Below the pieces are notes generated by a model. The model did not search any database and was not told the origin of the DNA. It saw nothing but the letters and a program-made list of their open reading frames with translations. 64,000 bases of DNA from Tenacibaculum pelagium (GTDB taxonomy: Bacteria; Bacteroidota; Bacteroidia; Flavobacteriales; Flavobacteriaceae), in contig NZ_JACGLS010000001.1 of assembly GCF_014062345.1 (NCBI RefSeq), forward strand, positions 971,047 to 1,035,046, given 5' to 3'. Made by a program: the position numbers and the translations under genes. Position 1 is the first letter of the stretch, and each line of letters opens with the position of its first letter. This document shows, piece by piece, positions 1-8,208 of this stretch.

Positions 1-2
1 AT

Positions 3-695
3 CAAGTAGATGCGGTACCACATATTCTTTGTGGAGGCTTTACAAAAGAGGATACTGAAAATTTTTTAATTGACTTAGATTTTCTCGGTATTGATAATGT
101 TGTTGCGTTAAGAGGAGATGCCGTAAAAAGTGAAACCTATTTTAAACCTGAAAAAGACGGACACCAATATGCAAGTGAATTAGTATCTCAAATTCAAGAC
201 TTAAATAAAGGAATCTACTTGGATGATGAACTTCAAAATTCGTCTAAAACAGATTTTTGCATTGGTGTTGCTGGTTATCCTGAAAAACATATGGAAGCTC
301 CGAGTTTAGATTCAGATATTCATTTTTTAAAAAAGAAAATCAAAAACGGTGCTACGTATATTGTAACTCAAATGTTTTTTGATAATCAGAAATATTTCGA
401 TTTTGTAGCAAAATGTAGAAAAGAGGGAATTACAGTTCCGATTATTCCTGGGTTAAAACCAATATCAACACAAAAACAGTTAAACTTAATTCCACATCGT
501 TTTAAAGTAGATTTACCAGATGATTTAATAATGAGTGTTGTAAAATGTAAAGACAATAAAACTGTAAGACGAGTTGGAGTTGAATGGTGTATACAACAAA
601 GTAAAGAGCTAATTAAAGCTGGAGTGCCATTACTTCATTATTATTCTATGGGTAAATCAACTAATATTCAACAAATAGCAAAAGAAGTTTTTTAA
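3..695 (+). CDS. metF: Methylenetetrahydrofolate reductase, 5' end outside the window
   Basis: This enzyme reduces 5,10-methylene-tetrahydrofolate to 5-methyl-tetrahydrofolate for methionine synthesis in the cytosol. The reading frame is already open at base 3, and the family motif VDAVPHILCGGFTKEDTE is readable in the first 20 codons, so the gene begins upstream. An in-frame ATG at 219 is internal. The remaining 230 residues include the substrate-site region around GVAGYPEKH, the QMFFDN segment and the PIIPGLKPI segment typical of MetF. Roughly 90 N-terminal residues are missing compared with the usual length of about 320. The stop at 693-695 is followed by 128 bp that hold the trxA promoter. 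Confidence 0.95.
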   Translation, partial: QVDAVPHILCGGFTKEDTENFLIDLDFLGIDNVVALRGDAVKSETYFKPEKDGHQYASELVSQIQDLNKGIYLDDELQNSSKTDFCIGVAGYPEKHMEAPSLDSDIHFLKKKIKNGATYIVTQMFFDNQKYFDFVAKCRKEGITVPIIPGLKPISTQKQLNLIPHRFKVDLPDDLIMSVVKCKDNKTVRRVGVEWCIQQSKELIKAGVPLLHYYSMGKSTNIQQIAKEVF

Positions 696-751
696 TTGTA
701 AGGAAATAGAAACTATTGATACTATGATAGTAAAAAGTAATTTTTGTAAAA

Positions 752-781
752 TTGCATTGGCAAAATATTTGTTTACTTTTG
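752..781 (+). promoter_or_regulatory. Bacteroidota-type promoter of trxA
   Basis: TTG at 752-754 is followed after exactly 19 bases by TACTTTTG at 774-781. This matches the known Bacteroidota housekeeping pattern (TTG at -33, TAnnTTTG at -7). The predicted start lies about 30 bases before the trxA ATG. Confidence 0.75.
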
Positions 782-823
782 TAGCATAGAAACAAGACAT
801 TAACTTAATTAAAACATAATAAA

Positions 824-1141
824 ATGGCATTAGAAATTACAGATGCAAACTTTGACGAGATAGTATTAAAATCAGACAAACCTGTATTGGTTGATTTTTG
901 GGCAGCTTGGTGTGGACCTTGTAGAATGGTTGGACCAATCGTTGATGAAATTCATACTGAATACGATGGTAAAGCTGTTGTTGGTAAAGTTGACGTTGAC
1001 AACAACCAAGAATTTGCTGCTAAATACGGAGTTAGAAACATCCCTACTGTTTTAATCTTTAAAAACGGAGAAGTTGTAGATAAGCAAGTTGGTGCTGCTC
1101 CTAAAAAAGCATATACTGATAAAATTGATGCTGCTTTATAA
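824..1141 (+). CDS. trxA: Thioredoxin
   Basis: A small cytosolic dithiol oxidoreductase that reduces protein disulfides. The 105-residue length is standard. The active site WCGPC is at residues 29-33 and the conserved cis-proline is Pro74 (NIPT). There is no signal peptide, so it is the cytosolic form. It has its own promoter (752-781) and a terminator right after the stop, so it is probably monocistronic. Confidence 0.97.
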   Translation: MALEITDANFDEIVLKSDKPVLVDFWAAWCGPCRMVGPIVDEIHTEYDGKAVVGKVDVDNNQEFAAKYGVRNIPTVLIFKNGEVVDKQVGAAPKKAYTDKIDAAL

Positions 1142-1165
1142 TAAAGTACATTTATAATATATCTT

Positions 1166-1197
1166 AAAAGGTTTGGCTATCGCTGAACCTTTTTTTA
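1166..1197 (+). terminator. Rho-independent terminator of trxA
   Basis: AAAAGGTT at 1166-1173 pairs with AACCTTTT at 1186-1193, with an inner GC/GC stem and a TATC loop, followed by T residues. It shows that the longer in-frame start at 1173 for the next gene is not real. Confidence 0.8.
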
Positions 1198-1211
1198 TTT
1201 TCGGAACTATT

Positions 1212-2132
1212 ATGATTGATTTAAATAATACTTCTTCCGAAATTAAAAACTTAGAATTGCTTGCCAAACAAGTAGTAGAAGGTTTTATTACTGGAATGCA
1301 TAAAAGCCCATTTCATGGATTTTCTGTTGAATTTTCTGAACATAAGCTATATAATAAAGGAGAAAGTACGCGTCATATAGATTGGAAATTATTTGCAAAA
1401 ACAGAAAAGTTATATACTAAAAAGTACGAAGAAGAAACTAATCTACGTTGTCATTTAATTATTGACAACTCTGCTTCAATGCACTACCCTATTGTTAAAA
1501 ATCAATCTATTGGTAACTTAAATAAAATAGGTTTTTCAGCAGTTGCTGCAGCTTCTTTAATGGACATCTTAAAAAGACAACGAGATGCTGTTGGATTAAG
1601 TATTTATGCTGATACTTACGAATATTATGCACCTGAGAAAGGAAGCGAACGACACCGAAAAATGTTGTTAAATCAACTTGAGCAATTATTGGTTTCTAAT
1701 TCAACCTCAACAACAGAAACTTATCAATATTTACATGAAATAGCCGAAAAAATTCATCGTCGCTCTTTAATTTTCTTGTTTACCGACATGTTTCAAACAA
1801 CAAAAAAAGAAGATGAGCTTTTTAATGCTTTAAGACATTTAAAGTTCAACAAACACGAAGTAGTATTATTTCATACGTACGATAAAAAAACAGAGTTTGA
1901 ATTCGATTTTGACAATACTCCTAAAAAATTTGTAGATGTTGAAACTGGAGAGGAAATAAATTTATATGCTGAAAACATACAAGAAAACTATAAAGAACTA
2001 AGCAACTCTTTTTTCAAAAATCTAAAAAACAAATGTTTACAATATAAAATAGATTATATACCTGTTGATATTAATGAAGGTTATACTAAAATTCTTACCT
2101 CATATCTTATTAGTAGGCAAAACTTTTTATAA
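1212..2132 (+). CDS. DUF58 domain protein
   Basis: A 306-residue protein of the DUF58 family, a von Willebrand A-like fold of unknown exact role that usually works with MoxR-type AAA ATPases. The family motif is visible (STRHIDWKLFAKT, about residues 50-62), followed by a metal-site-like segment LIIDNSASM. I start it at ATG 1212 because the upstream in-frame start at 1173 lies inside the trxA terminator. No MoxR or Bat genes are adjacent here. The protein has no signal peptide or membrane segment and is probably cytosolic. Its function is inferred only from the family. Confidence 0.85.
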   Translation: MIDLNNTSSEIKNLELLAKQVVEGFITGMHKSPFHGFSVEFSEHKLYNKGESTRHIDWKLFAKTEKLYTKKYEEETNLRCHLIIDNSASMHYPIVKNQSIGNLNKIGFSAVAAASLMDILKRQRDAVGLSIYADTYEYYAPEKGSERHRKMLLNQLEQLLVSNSTSTTETYQYLHEIAEKIHRRSLIFLFTDMFQTTKKEDELFNALRHLKFNKHEVVLFHTYDKKTEFEFDFDNTPKKFVDVETGEEINLYAENIQENYKELSNSFFKNLKNKCLQYKIDYIPVDINEGYTKILTSYLISRQNFL

Positions 2133-2162
2133 TATTTCTCTTTTATATTTAAAAAAAGATTA

Positions 2163-2170
2163 TATATTTG
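2163..2170 (+). promoter_or_regulatory. -7 element before the tRNA-Asp pair
   Basis: TATATTTG matches TAnnTTTG and lies 17 bases before the first tRNA-Asp. No clear -33 TTG is visible. Confidence 0.5.
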
Positions 2171-2187
2171 CATCCGCTTAGAGCAAC

Positions 2188-2261
2188 GGTCTGGTAGTTC
2201 AGCTGGTTAGAATACATGCCTGTCACGCATGGGGTCGCGGGTTCGAGTCCCGTCCAGACCG
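2188..2261 (+). tRNA. tRNA-Asp (GTC), copy 1
   Basis: A 74-base cloverleaf. The acceptor stem GGTCTGG pairs with CCAGACC and is followed by discriminator G. The anticodon arm is CATGC-CTGTCAC-GCATG with anticodon GTC, and the T arm is CGGG-TTCGAGT-CCCG. The CCA end is not encoded. It is identical to the copy at 2301-2374. Confidence 0.97.
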
Positions 2262-2300
2262 CTAAAGTTTATCTAAGTAAAATACATTGCTAAATGCAAC

Positions 2301-2374
2301 GGTCTGGTAGTTCAGCTGGTTAGAATACATGCCTGTCACGCATGGGGTCGCGGGTTCGAGTCCCGTCCAGACCG
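2301..2374 (+). tRNA. tRNA-Asp (GTC), copy 2
   Basis: An exact duplicate of the tRNA-Asp at 2188-2261, separated by a 39-bp spacer. The identity extends five bases upstream (GCAAC), so the repeated unit is about 80 bp. This looks like a recent tandem duplication co-transcribed from the promoter near 2163. Confidence 0.97.
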
Positions 2375-2375
2375 C

Positions 2376-2406
2376 AAAAAGCTTCTCAAAATTGAGAAGC
2401 TTTTTT
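2376..2406. terminator. Bidirectional terminator between the tRNA-Asp pair and the MBL-fold gene
   Basis: AAAAAGCTTCTCAA (2376-2389) pairs with TTGAGAAGCTTTTT (2392-2405). The A tract on one side and the T tract on the other let it work for the tRNAs (+) and for the gene at 2411-3055 (-). Confidence 0.85.
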
Positions 2407-2410
2407 CTTT

Positions 2411-3055
2411 TTACAATATTATTTGTTCTTGATTAGCAACCCAATTCACCACACTCATAATATCTTTTTTGGCTTTTCCTAAAACAAATGGATTCCCATG
2501 ACCTGATAAAACAGTATAATCATCATCAAAAAAATCTAAAACTTTTACTACGTTTTTAAGATGATGTTCAGTATTAGAGTGCATAAAATCTGAACGACCA
2601 ATAGAATTCTCGAAAATCAAATCTCCTGCAATTAATAACTTCTCCTCCTCGCAATAAAAAATTGAAGAGTCTGGGGAATGTCCAGGAGTATGTATTGTTT
2701 TAAACTCCCTCTCTCCTATTTTAAAAGAAAACTCTTCTCCTTTAAAAACAACTTCAGCTTCTTTGCAAGAAATAGCTTTAAACTGTGGAAAAAAACCAGA
2801 AGTATTCATCATTGGATCCGTTAACATCAGTTGACCTTCTTCCTGAATTACTACATCACATTGATATTCATTCCGTAAATCTTTTAAAACCTCAATATGA
2901 TCAACATGCCCATGAGTAATAATAATATTTTTAGGCCTAATAGCAACAAATTCTTTAATTGCTATATCAGATGCATCAATAATTACCGACTCACCATTAC
3001 TTTCGATATAATAAGTATTTGTTGTCCAATGCGAAATAACGCGCTCAATATTCAT
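2411..3055 (-). CDS. MBL-fold metallo-hydrolase (glyoxalase II-like)
   Basis: A 214-residue metallo-beta-lactamase-fold hydrolase. The signature HGHVDH is at residues 48-53. Further metal ligands are visible in TPGHS (His about 125), AGDLIF (Asp about 144) and SGHG (His about 185). This set fits a dinuclear metal site as in hydroxyacylglutathione hydrolases. Flavobacteria generally lack glutathione, so the real substrate is unknown. No signal peptide is present, so it is probably cytosolic. It stands alone, convergent with the tRNA-Asp pair and divergent from the aromatic operon. Confidence 0.85.
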   Translation of the reverse strand: MNIERVISHWTTNTYYIESNGESVIIDASDIAIKEFVAIRPKNIIITHGHVDHIEVLKDLRNEYQCDVVIQEEGQLMLTDPMMNTSGFFPQFKAISCKEAEVVFKGEEFSFKIGEREFKTIHTPGHSPDSSIFYCEEEKLLIAGDLIFENSIGRSDFMHSNTEHHLKNVVKVLDFFDDDYTVLSGHGNPFVLGKAKKDIMSVVNWVANQEQIIL

Positions 3056-3080
3056 AAGAAATAATTTTTAGCGAAGATAA

Positions 3081-3112
3081 TTTGTTTTTCTAAAATTAAT
3101 TTCTAAGATTTG
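3081..3112 (+). promoter_or_regulatory. Putative promoter of the aromatic operon leader
   Basis: TTTG at 3081-3084 is followed after 19 bases by TAAGATTTG at 3104-3112, which is a -7 element with one extra base. It would start transcription near 3119, just before the leader peptide at 3137. The match is imperfect. Confidence 0.45.
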
Positions 3113-3136
3113 TCTCGTACAAAGAACACAAATACA

Positions 3137-3199
3137 ATGATGTTACAAAACGTATGGCAAGGTTTCTATTTTTACTTTTACTTTTTTAGTAAGAGATGA
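3137..3199 (+). CDS. Phe/Tyr-rich leader peptide of the pheA operon attenuator
   Basis: A 20-codon open frame, too short for usual gene calling. It reads MMLQNVWQG, then FYFYFYFF, then SKR and stop. Five Phe and three Tyr codons occur in one uninterrupted run of eight (3164-3187), directly upstream of phenylalanine and tyrosine biosynthesis genes. The stop TGA (3197-3199) overlaps the 5' arm of an antiterminator stem. This is the layout of ribosome-mediated attenuation known from enterobacterial pheA/pheL. Translation could start at 3137 or 3140. Function is inferred from architecture. Confidence 0.8.
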   Translation: MMLQNVWQGFYFYFYFFSKR

Positions 3200-3274
3200 G
3201 ACTTTGTATCGTATTGTTAAACAACAAATAATACAAACTAATCAAAGTCTCGAATTTATCGAGGCTTTTTTTTT
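3198..3274 (+). promoter_or_regulatory. Transcription attenuator: mutually exclusive antiterminator and terminator
   Basis: The antiterminator is GAGACTTTG (3198-3206) pairing exactly with CAAAGTCTC (3243-3251). It encloses a smaller hairpin, GTATTGTT (3211-3218) with AAATAATAC (3226-3234 region). The terminator is AGTCTCGA (3246-3253), loop ATTTA, TCGAGGCT (3259-3266), then nine T (3266-3274). The two stems share bases 3246-3251 and cannot coexist. A ribosome stalled on the Phe/Tyr codons leaves 3198-3206 free and favours read-through. A ribosome at the stop codon covers that arm and favours termination. Confidence 0.8.
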
Positions 3275-3282
3275 GATTCAAA

Positions 3283-4107
3283 ATGAAAAGAATAGCCATT
3301 CAAGGAATACAAGGAAGTAATCATCATATAGTTGCCCAAAATTATTATGGGGACAATATTGCTTTAGACGAATGTTTGTCTTTTGACACCTTGGTAGATA
3401 GTTTACTCAATCAAAAAAGCGAACAAGCAATTATGGCTATTGAAAACACAATCGCTGGTTCGATAATTCCTAATTATGCATTAATAGACAAAAATAACCT
3501 TCACATATCTGGCGAATACTACCTACCCATTCATCATCATTTAATGGTTTTACCAAACCAAAAAACTGAAGATATTAAAGAGGTGTGTTCACACCCTATG
3601 GCACTTTTACAATGTAAAGAGTTTTTTAAACAGCATAAGCACATTAAACTTATCGAAGATGTAGATACTTCTGCTGTAGCAAAACGTATTTCAGAAAAAA
3701 AACTAAAAGGAGTTGCAGCAATAGCTCCTAAAATAGCTGCAGAAATTTTTAATCTTGAAGTTATTGAAGATGAAATACAAACAATTAAAAACAACGCTAC
3801 AAGATTTGTAATTCTACAAACTTCTAAACCGCATAATGGAAAAAGTGAAATAAACAAAGCTTCTTTAAAGTTTGAATTAGATCATAAAAGAGGAAGTTTA
3901 GCTACTATTTTAAATGTAATGAGCGATTGTAAATTAAATCTAACTAAAATTCAATCATTACCAAAAATTGAAACCCCATGGAAATACGCCTTTTTTGTTG
4001 ATGTCACTTTCAATACTTATGAAGATTACGACAAAGCAAAATCTATTATTAAAATTATGGCTGAAGACTTTAAAGTTTTAGGCGAATATAAAAACGGAAG
4101 AATATGA
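3283..4107 (+). CDS. pheA: Prephenate dehydratase
   Basis: Converts prephenate to phenylpyruvate, the committed step to phenylalanine. It is 274 residues long: a prephenate dehydratase domain (about 1-185) with the catalytic TRF motif in NNATRFVIL, then a C-terminal ACT domain (about 195-274; RGSLATIL) that usually binds phenylalanine for feedback inhibition. Unlike the enterobacterial enzyme it has no chorismate mutase domain. That activity is fused to DAHP synthase at the end of the same operon. The ATG lies nine bases after the attenuator T tract, and the stop overlaps the next gene by four bases. Confidence 0.95.
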   Translation: MKRIAIQGIQGSNHHIVAQNYYGDNIALDECLSFDTLVDSLLNQKSEQAIMAIENTIAGSIIPNYALIDKNNLHISGEYYLPIHHHLMVLPNQKTEDIKEVCSHPMALLQCKEFFKQHKHIKLIEDVDTSAVAKRISEKKLKGVAAIAPKIAAEIFNLEVIEDEIQTIKNNATRFVILQTSKPHNGKSEINKASLKFELDHKRGSLATILNVMSDCKLNLTKIQSLPKIETPWKYAFFVDVTFNTYEDYDKAKSIIKIMAEDFKVLGEYKNGRI

Positions 4108-5246
4108 TACAATTTGCAAACCGTTTAAACAGTGTACAAGAATACTACTTTTCTAAAAAATTGAGAGAAGTACGTCAATTAGCTACTGAAGGAAAACCTA
4201 TTATTAATATTGGAATTGGAAGTCCCGATTTACAACCTCCAAGTTCAGTAATTGAGGCAATAAAAAACAGTTTATTTGAAGATGGAGCTCATAAATACCA
4301 AAGCTACCAAGGACTTACTGAATTTAGAAAAGCAGTAAGTAGTTTTTATCAAAGAAATTATGATGTAGCGCTAAACTCAGAAAACGAAGTACTTCCTCTA
4401 ATGGGAAGTAAAGAAGGAATTATGCATATTTCTCTAGCTTTTTTAAATAAAGGAGATCAAGTCTTAATTCCTAACCCTGGATACCCTACGTATAGTTCTG
4501 TAACCAATTTAATTGGAGCTACCCCAATTTTTTATGAGTTAGATTCAAATACAAATTGGCAACCTAATTTTAGTGAATTAGAAAAACTAGACACCTCTAA
4601 AATTAAACTAATGTGGGTAAATTACCCGCATATGCCAACAGGTGCCAAAGCAACTAATGATACTTTTGAAAAATTAATTGCATTTGGAAAAAAACATAAT
4701 ATTGTAATTGTAAATGACAATCCATATAGTTTTATTTTAAATGATAATCTTCAGAGTATTTTAAAAGTTAACGGAGCAAAGGATATTGCACTTGAACTAA
4801 ATTCATTAAGTAAATCGTTTAACATGTCGGGTTGGAGGGTTGGAATGCTTTTAGGCAAACAAGAATTTTTAACTGAAGTTTTAAAAGTAAAAACTCAAAT
4901 GGACTCTGGAATGTTTTACGGAATTCAAAAAGGAGCGATTGAAGCTTTACAGTTATCTAACGATTGGTTTAAGCAATTAAATTCGGTTTACACTGAAAGA
5001 AGAGAACTTGTATGGGCTTTAGCTGACAAGCTAAAATGTACGTACCATAAAGACAATTCCGGAATGTTTGTATGGGCAAAACTACCTTCAAACATTACAT
5101 CAGAAAAAATGATTGATGATTTATTGTACAACAAAAACATCTTTGTTGCGCCAGGTACAGTTTTTGGCTCGAAAGGAGAAGGGTACATTCGATTTTCGTT
5201 ATGTGTTCCAAAAGAAAAAATTAAAGAAGCAATCAACAGAATATAA
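4104..5246 (+). CDS. PLP-dependent aminotransferase class I/II (probable aromatic aminotransferase)
   Basis: A 380-residue fold-type I aminotransferase. The PLP lysine is Lys237 in SLSKSFN, followed by MSGWRVG with Arg245, and a conserved substrate-carboxylate Arg sits in GYIRFSL near the C-terminus. The usual NPPNNPTG loop reads NYPHMPTG here. It overlaps pheA by four bases and lies one base upstream of tyrA, so it most likely transaminates phenylpyruvate and 4-hydroxyphenylpyruvate. This substrate assignment rests on operon position. The family also includes aspartate, methionine and diaminopimelate aminotransferases. Confidence 0.88.
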   Translation: MIQFANRLNSVQEYYFSKKLREVRQLATEGKPIINIGIGSPDLQPPSSVIEAIKNSLFEDGAHKYQSYQGLTEFRKAVSSFYQRNYDVALNSENEVLPLMGSKEGIMHISLAFLNKGDQVLIPNPGYPTYSSVTNLIGATPIFYELDSNTNWQPNFSELEKLDTSKIKLMWVNYPHMPTGAKATNDTFEKLIAFGKKHNIVIVNDNPYSFILNDNLQSILKVNGAKDIALELNSLSKSFNMSGWRVGMLLGKQEFLTEVLKVKTQMDSGMFYGIQKGAIEALQLSNDWFKQLNSVYTERRELVWALADKLKCTYHKDNSGMFVWAKLPSNITSEKMIDDLLYNKNIFVAPGTVFGSKGEGYIRFSLCVPKEKIKEAINRI

Positions 5247-5247
5247 C

Positions 5248-6111
5248 ATGAATGTATTTATCATAGGACTCGGTTTAATTGGAGGTAGCTTATCTCTAGA
5301 CATTCAACAAGAATTTAAAGAAGCTACCATTTATGGAATAGATACTAATGAAGAGCATATAGAAAAAGCTTTAGAACTAGGAATCATTCATGAGCAAGCA
5401 GTAATATCTGAGATGAAAAATGCGGATATAGTTATTATTTCTATACCTGTTGATGTTTCTTTAGACATCATCTATCAAACATTAAATACTGTGTCAGATA
5501 ATTGTTTGGTAATAGATGTGGGCTCGACTAAAGAACAAATATGTAAAGCCTTGGAAAACCACCCTAAGAGAAGAAATTTCTTAGCTACGCATCCTATTGC
5601 AGGAACTGAGTTTTCAGGACCAAATGCAGCTCTAAAAAACTTATTTATTGGTAAAACAAATATTATTTGTGAAGTAGAAAAAACAGCTTTTAAGCTACAA
5701 GAAATAGCCTTAGATATTTTTTCAAAACTAGGAATGCGTATTCGTTATATGGATGCAAAATCTCATGATAAACACATTGCTTATGTATCGCATCTATCAC
5801 ATATAAGTTCTTTTATGTTAGGAAAAACAGTTATCGAGAAAGAAAAAAATGAGCGCGATATTTTCGACATGGCAGGTAGTGGTTTTGCCTCAACAGTACG
5901 TTTAGCAAAAAGCTCACCAGCCATGTGGACACCAATCTTTGAACAAAACAAAGGAAATGTAATTGAAACTTTAAATGAGTACATTCAAAACCTACAACAA
6001 TTTAAAACTTTAATAGAACAAAATAATTTTTCAGAAATTTACTCTGAAATGGAAAACACAAATCATATAAAACAAATTTTAAACGGAATTCAAGAAGTTA
6101 GCCTTCAATAA
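5248..6111 (+). CDS. tyrA: Prephenate dehydrogenase
   Basis: Oxidatively decarboxylates prephenate to 4-hydroxyphenylpyruvate for tyrosine. It has 287 residues from ATG 5248, chosen because GLGLIGGSL, the N-terminal dinucleotide-binding loop, then begins at residue 7. A longer in-frame start at 5113 would lie inside the aminotransferase gene and add 45 unrelated residues. The segment SHLSHISSF contains the conserved catalytic-region histidines. No ACT domain is present, so feedback control may act on the operon leader and on PheA instead. Confidence 0.94.
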   Translation: MNVFIIGLGLIGGSLSLDIQQEFKEATIYGIDTNEEHIEKALELGIIHEQAVISEMKNADIVIISIPVDVSLDIIYQTLNTVSDNCLVIDVGSTKEQICKALENHPKRRNFLATHPIAGTEFSGPNAALKNLFIGKTNIICEVEKTAFKLQEIALDIFSKLGMRIRYMDAKSHDKHIAYVSHLSHISSFMLGKTVIEKEKNERDIFDMAGSGFASTVRLAKSSPAMWTPIFEQNKGNVIETLNEYIQNLQQFKTLIEQNNFSEIYSEMENTNHIKQILNGIQEVSLQ

Positions 6112-6123
6112 TTAAAACATAAA

Positions 6124-7206
6124 ATGGAAAATACAAAAGAGTTAAAAACATGGTTAAATGATTTCGGTTTAAATCATCCATTAGTTATAGCAGGACCTTG
6201 TAGTGCAGAAACAGAAGAGCAGGTATTAAAAATTGCACATGAATTAAAAGATACTGATGCTACAGTTTTACGCGCAGGAATTTGGAAACCAAGAACTAGA
6301 CCTGGTAATTTTGAAGGTGTTGGTGCACTAGGTTTAAAATGGTTGCAAAAAGCAAAAAAAGAAACCGGAATGTTAACTGCAACAGAAGTTGCGAATAAAG
6401 ATCATGTAAAACTAGCATTAGAACATGATATAGACATCTTATGGATTGGAGCTAGAACAACGGTAAGCCCATTTATTGTTCAAGAAATCGCTGATGCCTT
6501 AGAAGGAACTGATAAAATTGTATTAGTTAAAAACCCTGTAAACCCAGATTTACCTTTATGGCTAGGCGCTATCGAGCGTTTATATACTGCGAACATTAAA
6601 AAACTTGGAGTAATTCATCGTGGGTTCTCAACCTACGAAAAAACTAGATACCGCAACAATCCTGAATGGCAAATTCCTATTGAATTACAAAACCGTTTTC
6701 CAGATTTACCATTAATTTGTGACCCTTCTCATATTGCTGGTCGTCGTGATATTATTTTTGACATTTGTCAAACAGCTTTAGATTTAAATTTTGATGGATT
6801 AATGGTAGAAACTCATTATGACCCAGACAATGCTTGGAGTGATGCAAAACAGCAAATTACACCTTCATCTCTTGTTCAAATGATGGTAGATTTAAAGGTA
6901 AGAAAAGCTACAGATACTGAAGCAGATTATAGAAATGCATTAAACACACTTCGTACGCAAATTGATGTTGTTGATCATCAGTTAATTGAAATGTTAGGTA
7001 AGCGAATGAAAATAGCAGATTCAATCGGTGAACTGAAAAAAGAGAAGAATGTTGCCATACTTCAAACAAAAAGGTGGAATGAAATTTTAGGTAAAATGAT
7101 TCTTGAAGGAGAAGGGAGAGGTTTAAGTGAAGAATTTATTTTAAAAATATTTAAAGCTATCCATCAAGAAAGTATCAATCATCAAGAAAAAATAATTAAC
7201 AACTAA
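6124..7206 (+). CDS. Bifunctional DAHP synthase / chorismate mutase
   Basis: Catalyses the first step of the shikimate pathway (3-deoxy-D-arabino-heptulosonate-7-phosphate synthesis) and the conversion of chorismate to prephenate. Residues about 10-265 form the DAHP synthase barrel, with GPCSAE at 24-29, RAGIWKPRTRPGNFEG and DPSHIAGRRD. Residues about 270-355 form an AroQ-type helical chorismate mutase (LRTQIDVVDHQLIEMLGKRM and SIGELKKEKN). A DAHPS with a C-terminal chorismate mutase is a known Bacteroidota arrangement. It is the last gene of the pheA operon, 12 bp after tyrA and followed by a terminator. Confidence 0.95.
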   Translation: MENTKELKTWLNDFGLNHPLVIAGPCSAETEEQVLKIAHELKDTDATVLRAGIWKPRTRPGNFEGVGALGLKWLQKAKKETGMLTATEVANKDHVKLALEHDIDILWIGARTTVSPFIVQEIADALEGTDKIVLVKNPVNPDLPLWLGAIERLYTANIKKLGVIHRGFSTYEKTRYRNNPEWQIPIELQNRFPDLPLICDPSHIAGRRDIIFDICQTALDLNFDGLMVETHYDPDNAWSDAKQQITPSSLVQMMVDLKVRKATDTEADYRNALNTLRTQIDVVDHQLIEMLGKRMKIADSIGELKKEKNVAILQTKRWNEILGKMILEGEGRGLSEEFILKIFKAIHQESINHQEKIINN

Positions 7207-7209
7207 ACA

Positions 7210-7237
7210 ATTCCCGCTTTTTGCGGGAATCTTTTTT
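7210..7237 (+). terminator. Terminator of the aromatic operon
   Basis: ATTCCCGC (7210-7217), loop TTTTT, GCGGGAAT (7223-7230), then CTTTTTT. It is a GC-rich stem in AT-rich DNA. Confidence 0.9.
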
Positions 7238-7254
7238 ATTCTCATCTTTGTTCT

Positions 7255-8208
7255 ATGATAGGAATCGTTTACAAATCAACTGGAAGCTGGTATTTAGTTA
7301 AATCTGAAGACACTTCATACAAATGCCGAATCAAAGGAAAGTTCCGTTTAAAAGGAATTAAAAGTACAAATCCGATTGCAGTTGGCGATAAAGTTGATTT
7401 TGATCTTGAAACAAAGAACAACGAAGAAACTGGAGTTATCACTAATATTTATGAACGAGATAATTTTATTGTTCGTAAATCTGTAAACCTATCAAAGCAA
7501 ACACACGTTATTGCTTCGAATATAGATCAAGTTTTTTTACTAATCACTATAAACAACCCTCCTACTTTTACCACTTTTATCGATCGTTTTTTAGTAACTG
7601 CAGAAGCTTACTCTGTAAAAACAATTTTAGTTTTTAACAAAATAGATTCTTACGAAATTGAGCAACGCGCTGAGATTTTATATTTAAAAGATATTTATGA
7701 AGCAATCGGTTATCAATGCATTGAAGTTTCTGCAACTCAAAATAAAAATGTAGATAAAATTAAAGAATTGATGCTGGGTAAATCATCAATGTTTGTTGGA
7801 CATTCTGGTGTTGGAAAAACAACTTTAGTTAATGCAATAGAACCTTCTTTAAATTTAAAAACTAAAGAAATTTCTGAGCAATACAAACAAGGAAAGCACA
7901 CTACAACCTTTGCCGAAATGTTTGATTTAAGTTTTAATGCTAGAATTATTGATACTCCAGGAATTAAAGGATTTGGTGTTGTTGATATGGATAAAGATGA
8001 ATTAGGAGACTACTTCCCAGAATTTTTTGCCTTAAAACAAAACTGTAAGTTTAATAATTGTATTCACGTAAACGAACCTAAGTGCGCAGTAAAAGATGCA
8101 CTAGAAAACGATGAGATTTCATGGTCTCGCTATAAAAGTTATTTACAGATTTTAGAAGGTGAAGAAGAGCACTACAGAACCGATGTTTGGGAAAAAGACA
8201 AAGAATAA
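7255..8208 (+). CDS. rsgA: Ribosome small-subunit-dependent GTPase RsgA
   Basis: A late-stage 30S ribosome assembly GTPase with a circularly permuted G domain. In 317 residues it shows an OB fold (about 1-70), NKID (128-131) before the P-loop GHSGVGKTT (182-190), then DTPG (233-236). The C-terminal zinc site is intact: Cys264, Cys269, His271 and Cys277. The following dtd gene begins at the very next base, so the two are translationally linked. The ATG at 7255 lies just after the upstream terminator. Confidence 0.96.
   Translation: MIGIVYKSTGSWYLVKSEDTSYKCRIKGKFRLKGIKSTNPIAVGDKVDFDLETKNNEETGVITNIYERDNFIVRKSVNLSKQTHVIASNIDQVFLLITINNPPTFTTFIDRFLVTAEAYSVKTILVFNKIDSYEIEQRAEILYLKDIYEAIGYQCIEVSATQNKNVDKIKELMLGKSSMFVGHSGVGKTTLVNAIEPSLNLKTKEISEQYKQGKHTTTFAEMFDLSFNARIIDTPGIKGFGVVDMDKDELGDYFPEFFALKQNCKFNNCIHVNEPKCAVKDALENDEISWSRYKSYLQILEGEEEHYRTDVWEKDKE

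Noticed and set aside
1173..1211. Extended N-terminus of the DUF58 protein
   Set aside because: The stretch is the trxA terminator read as codons; the family similarity starts at ATG 1212.
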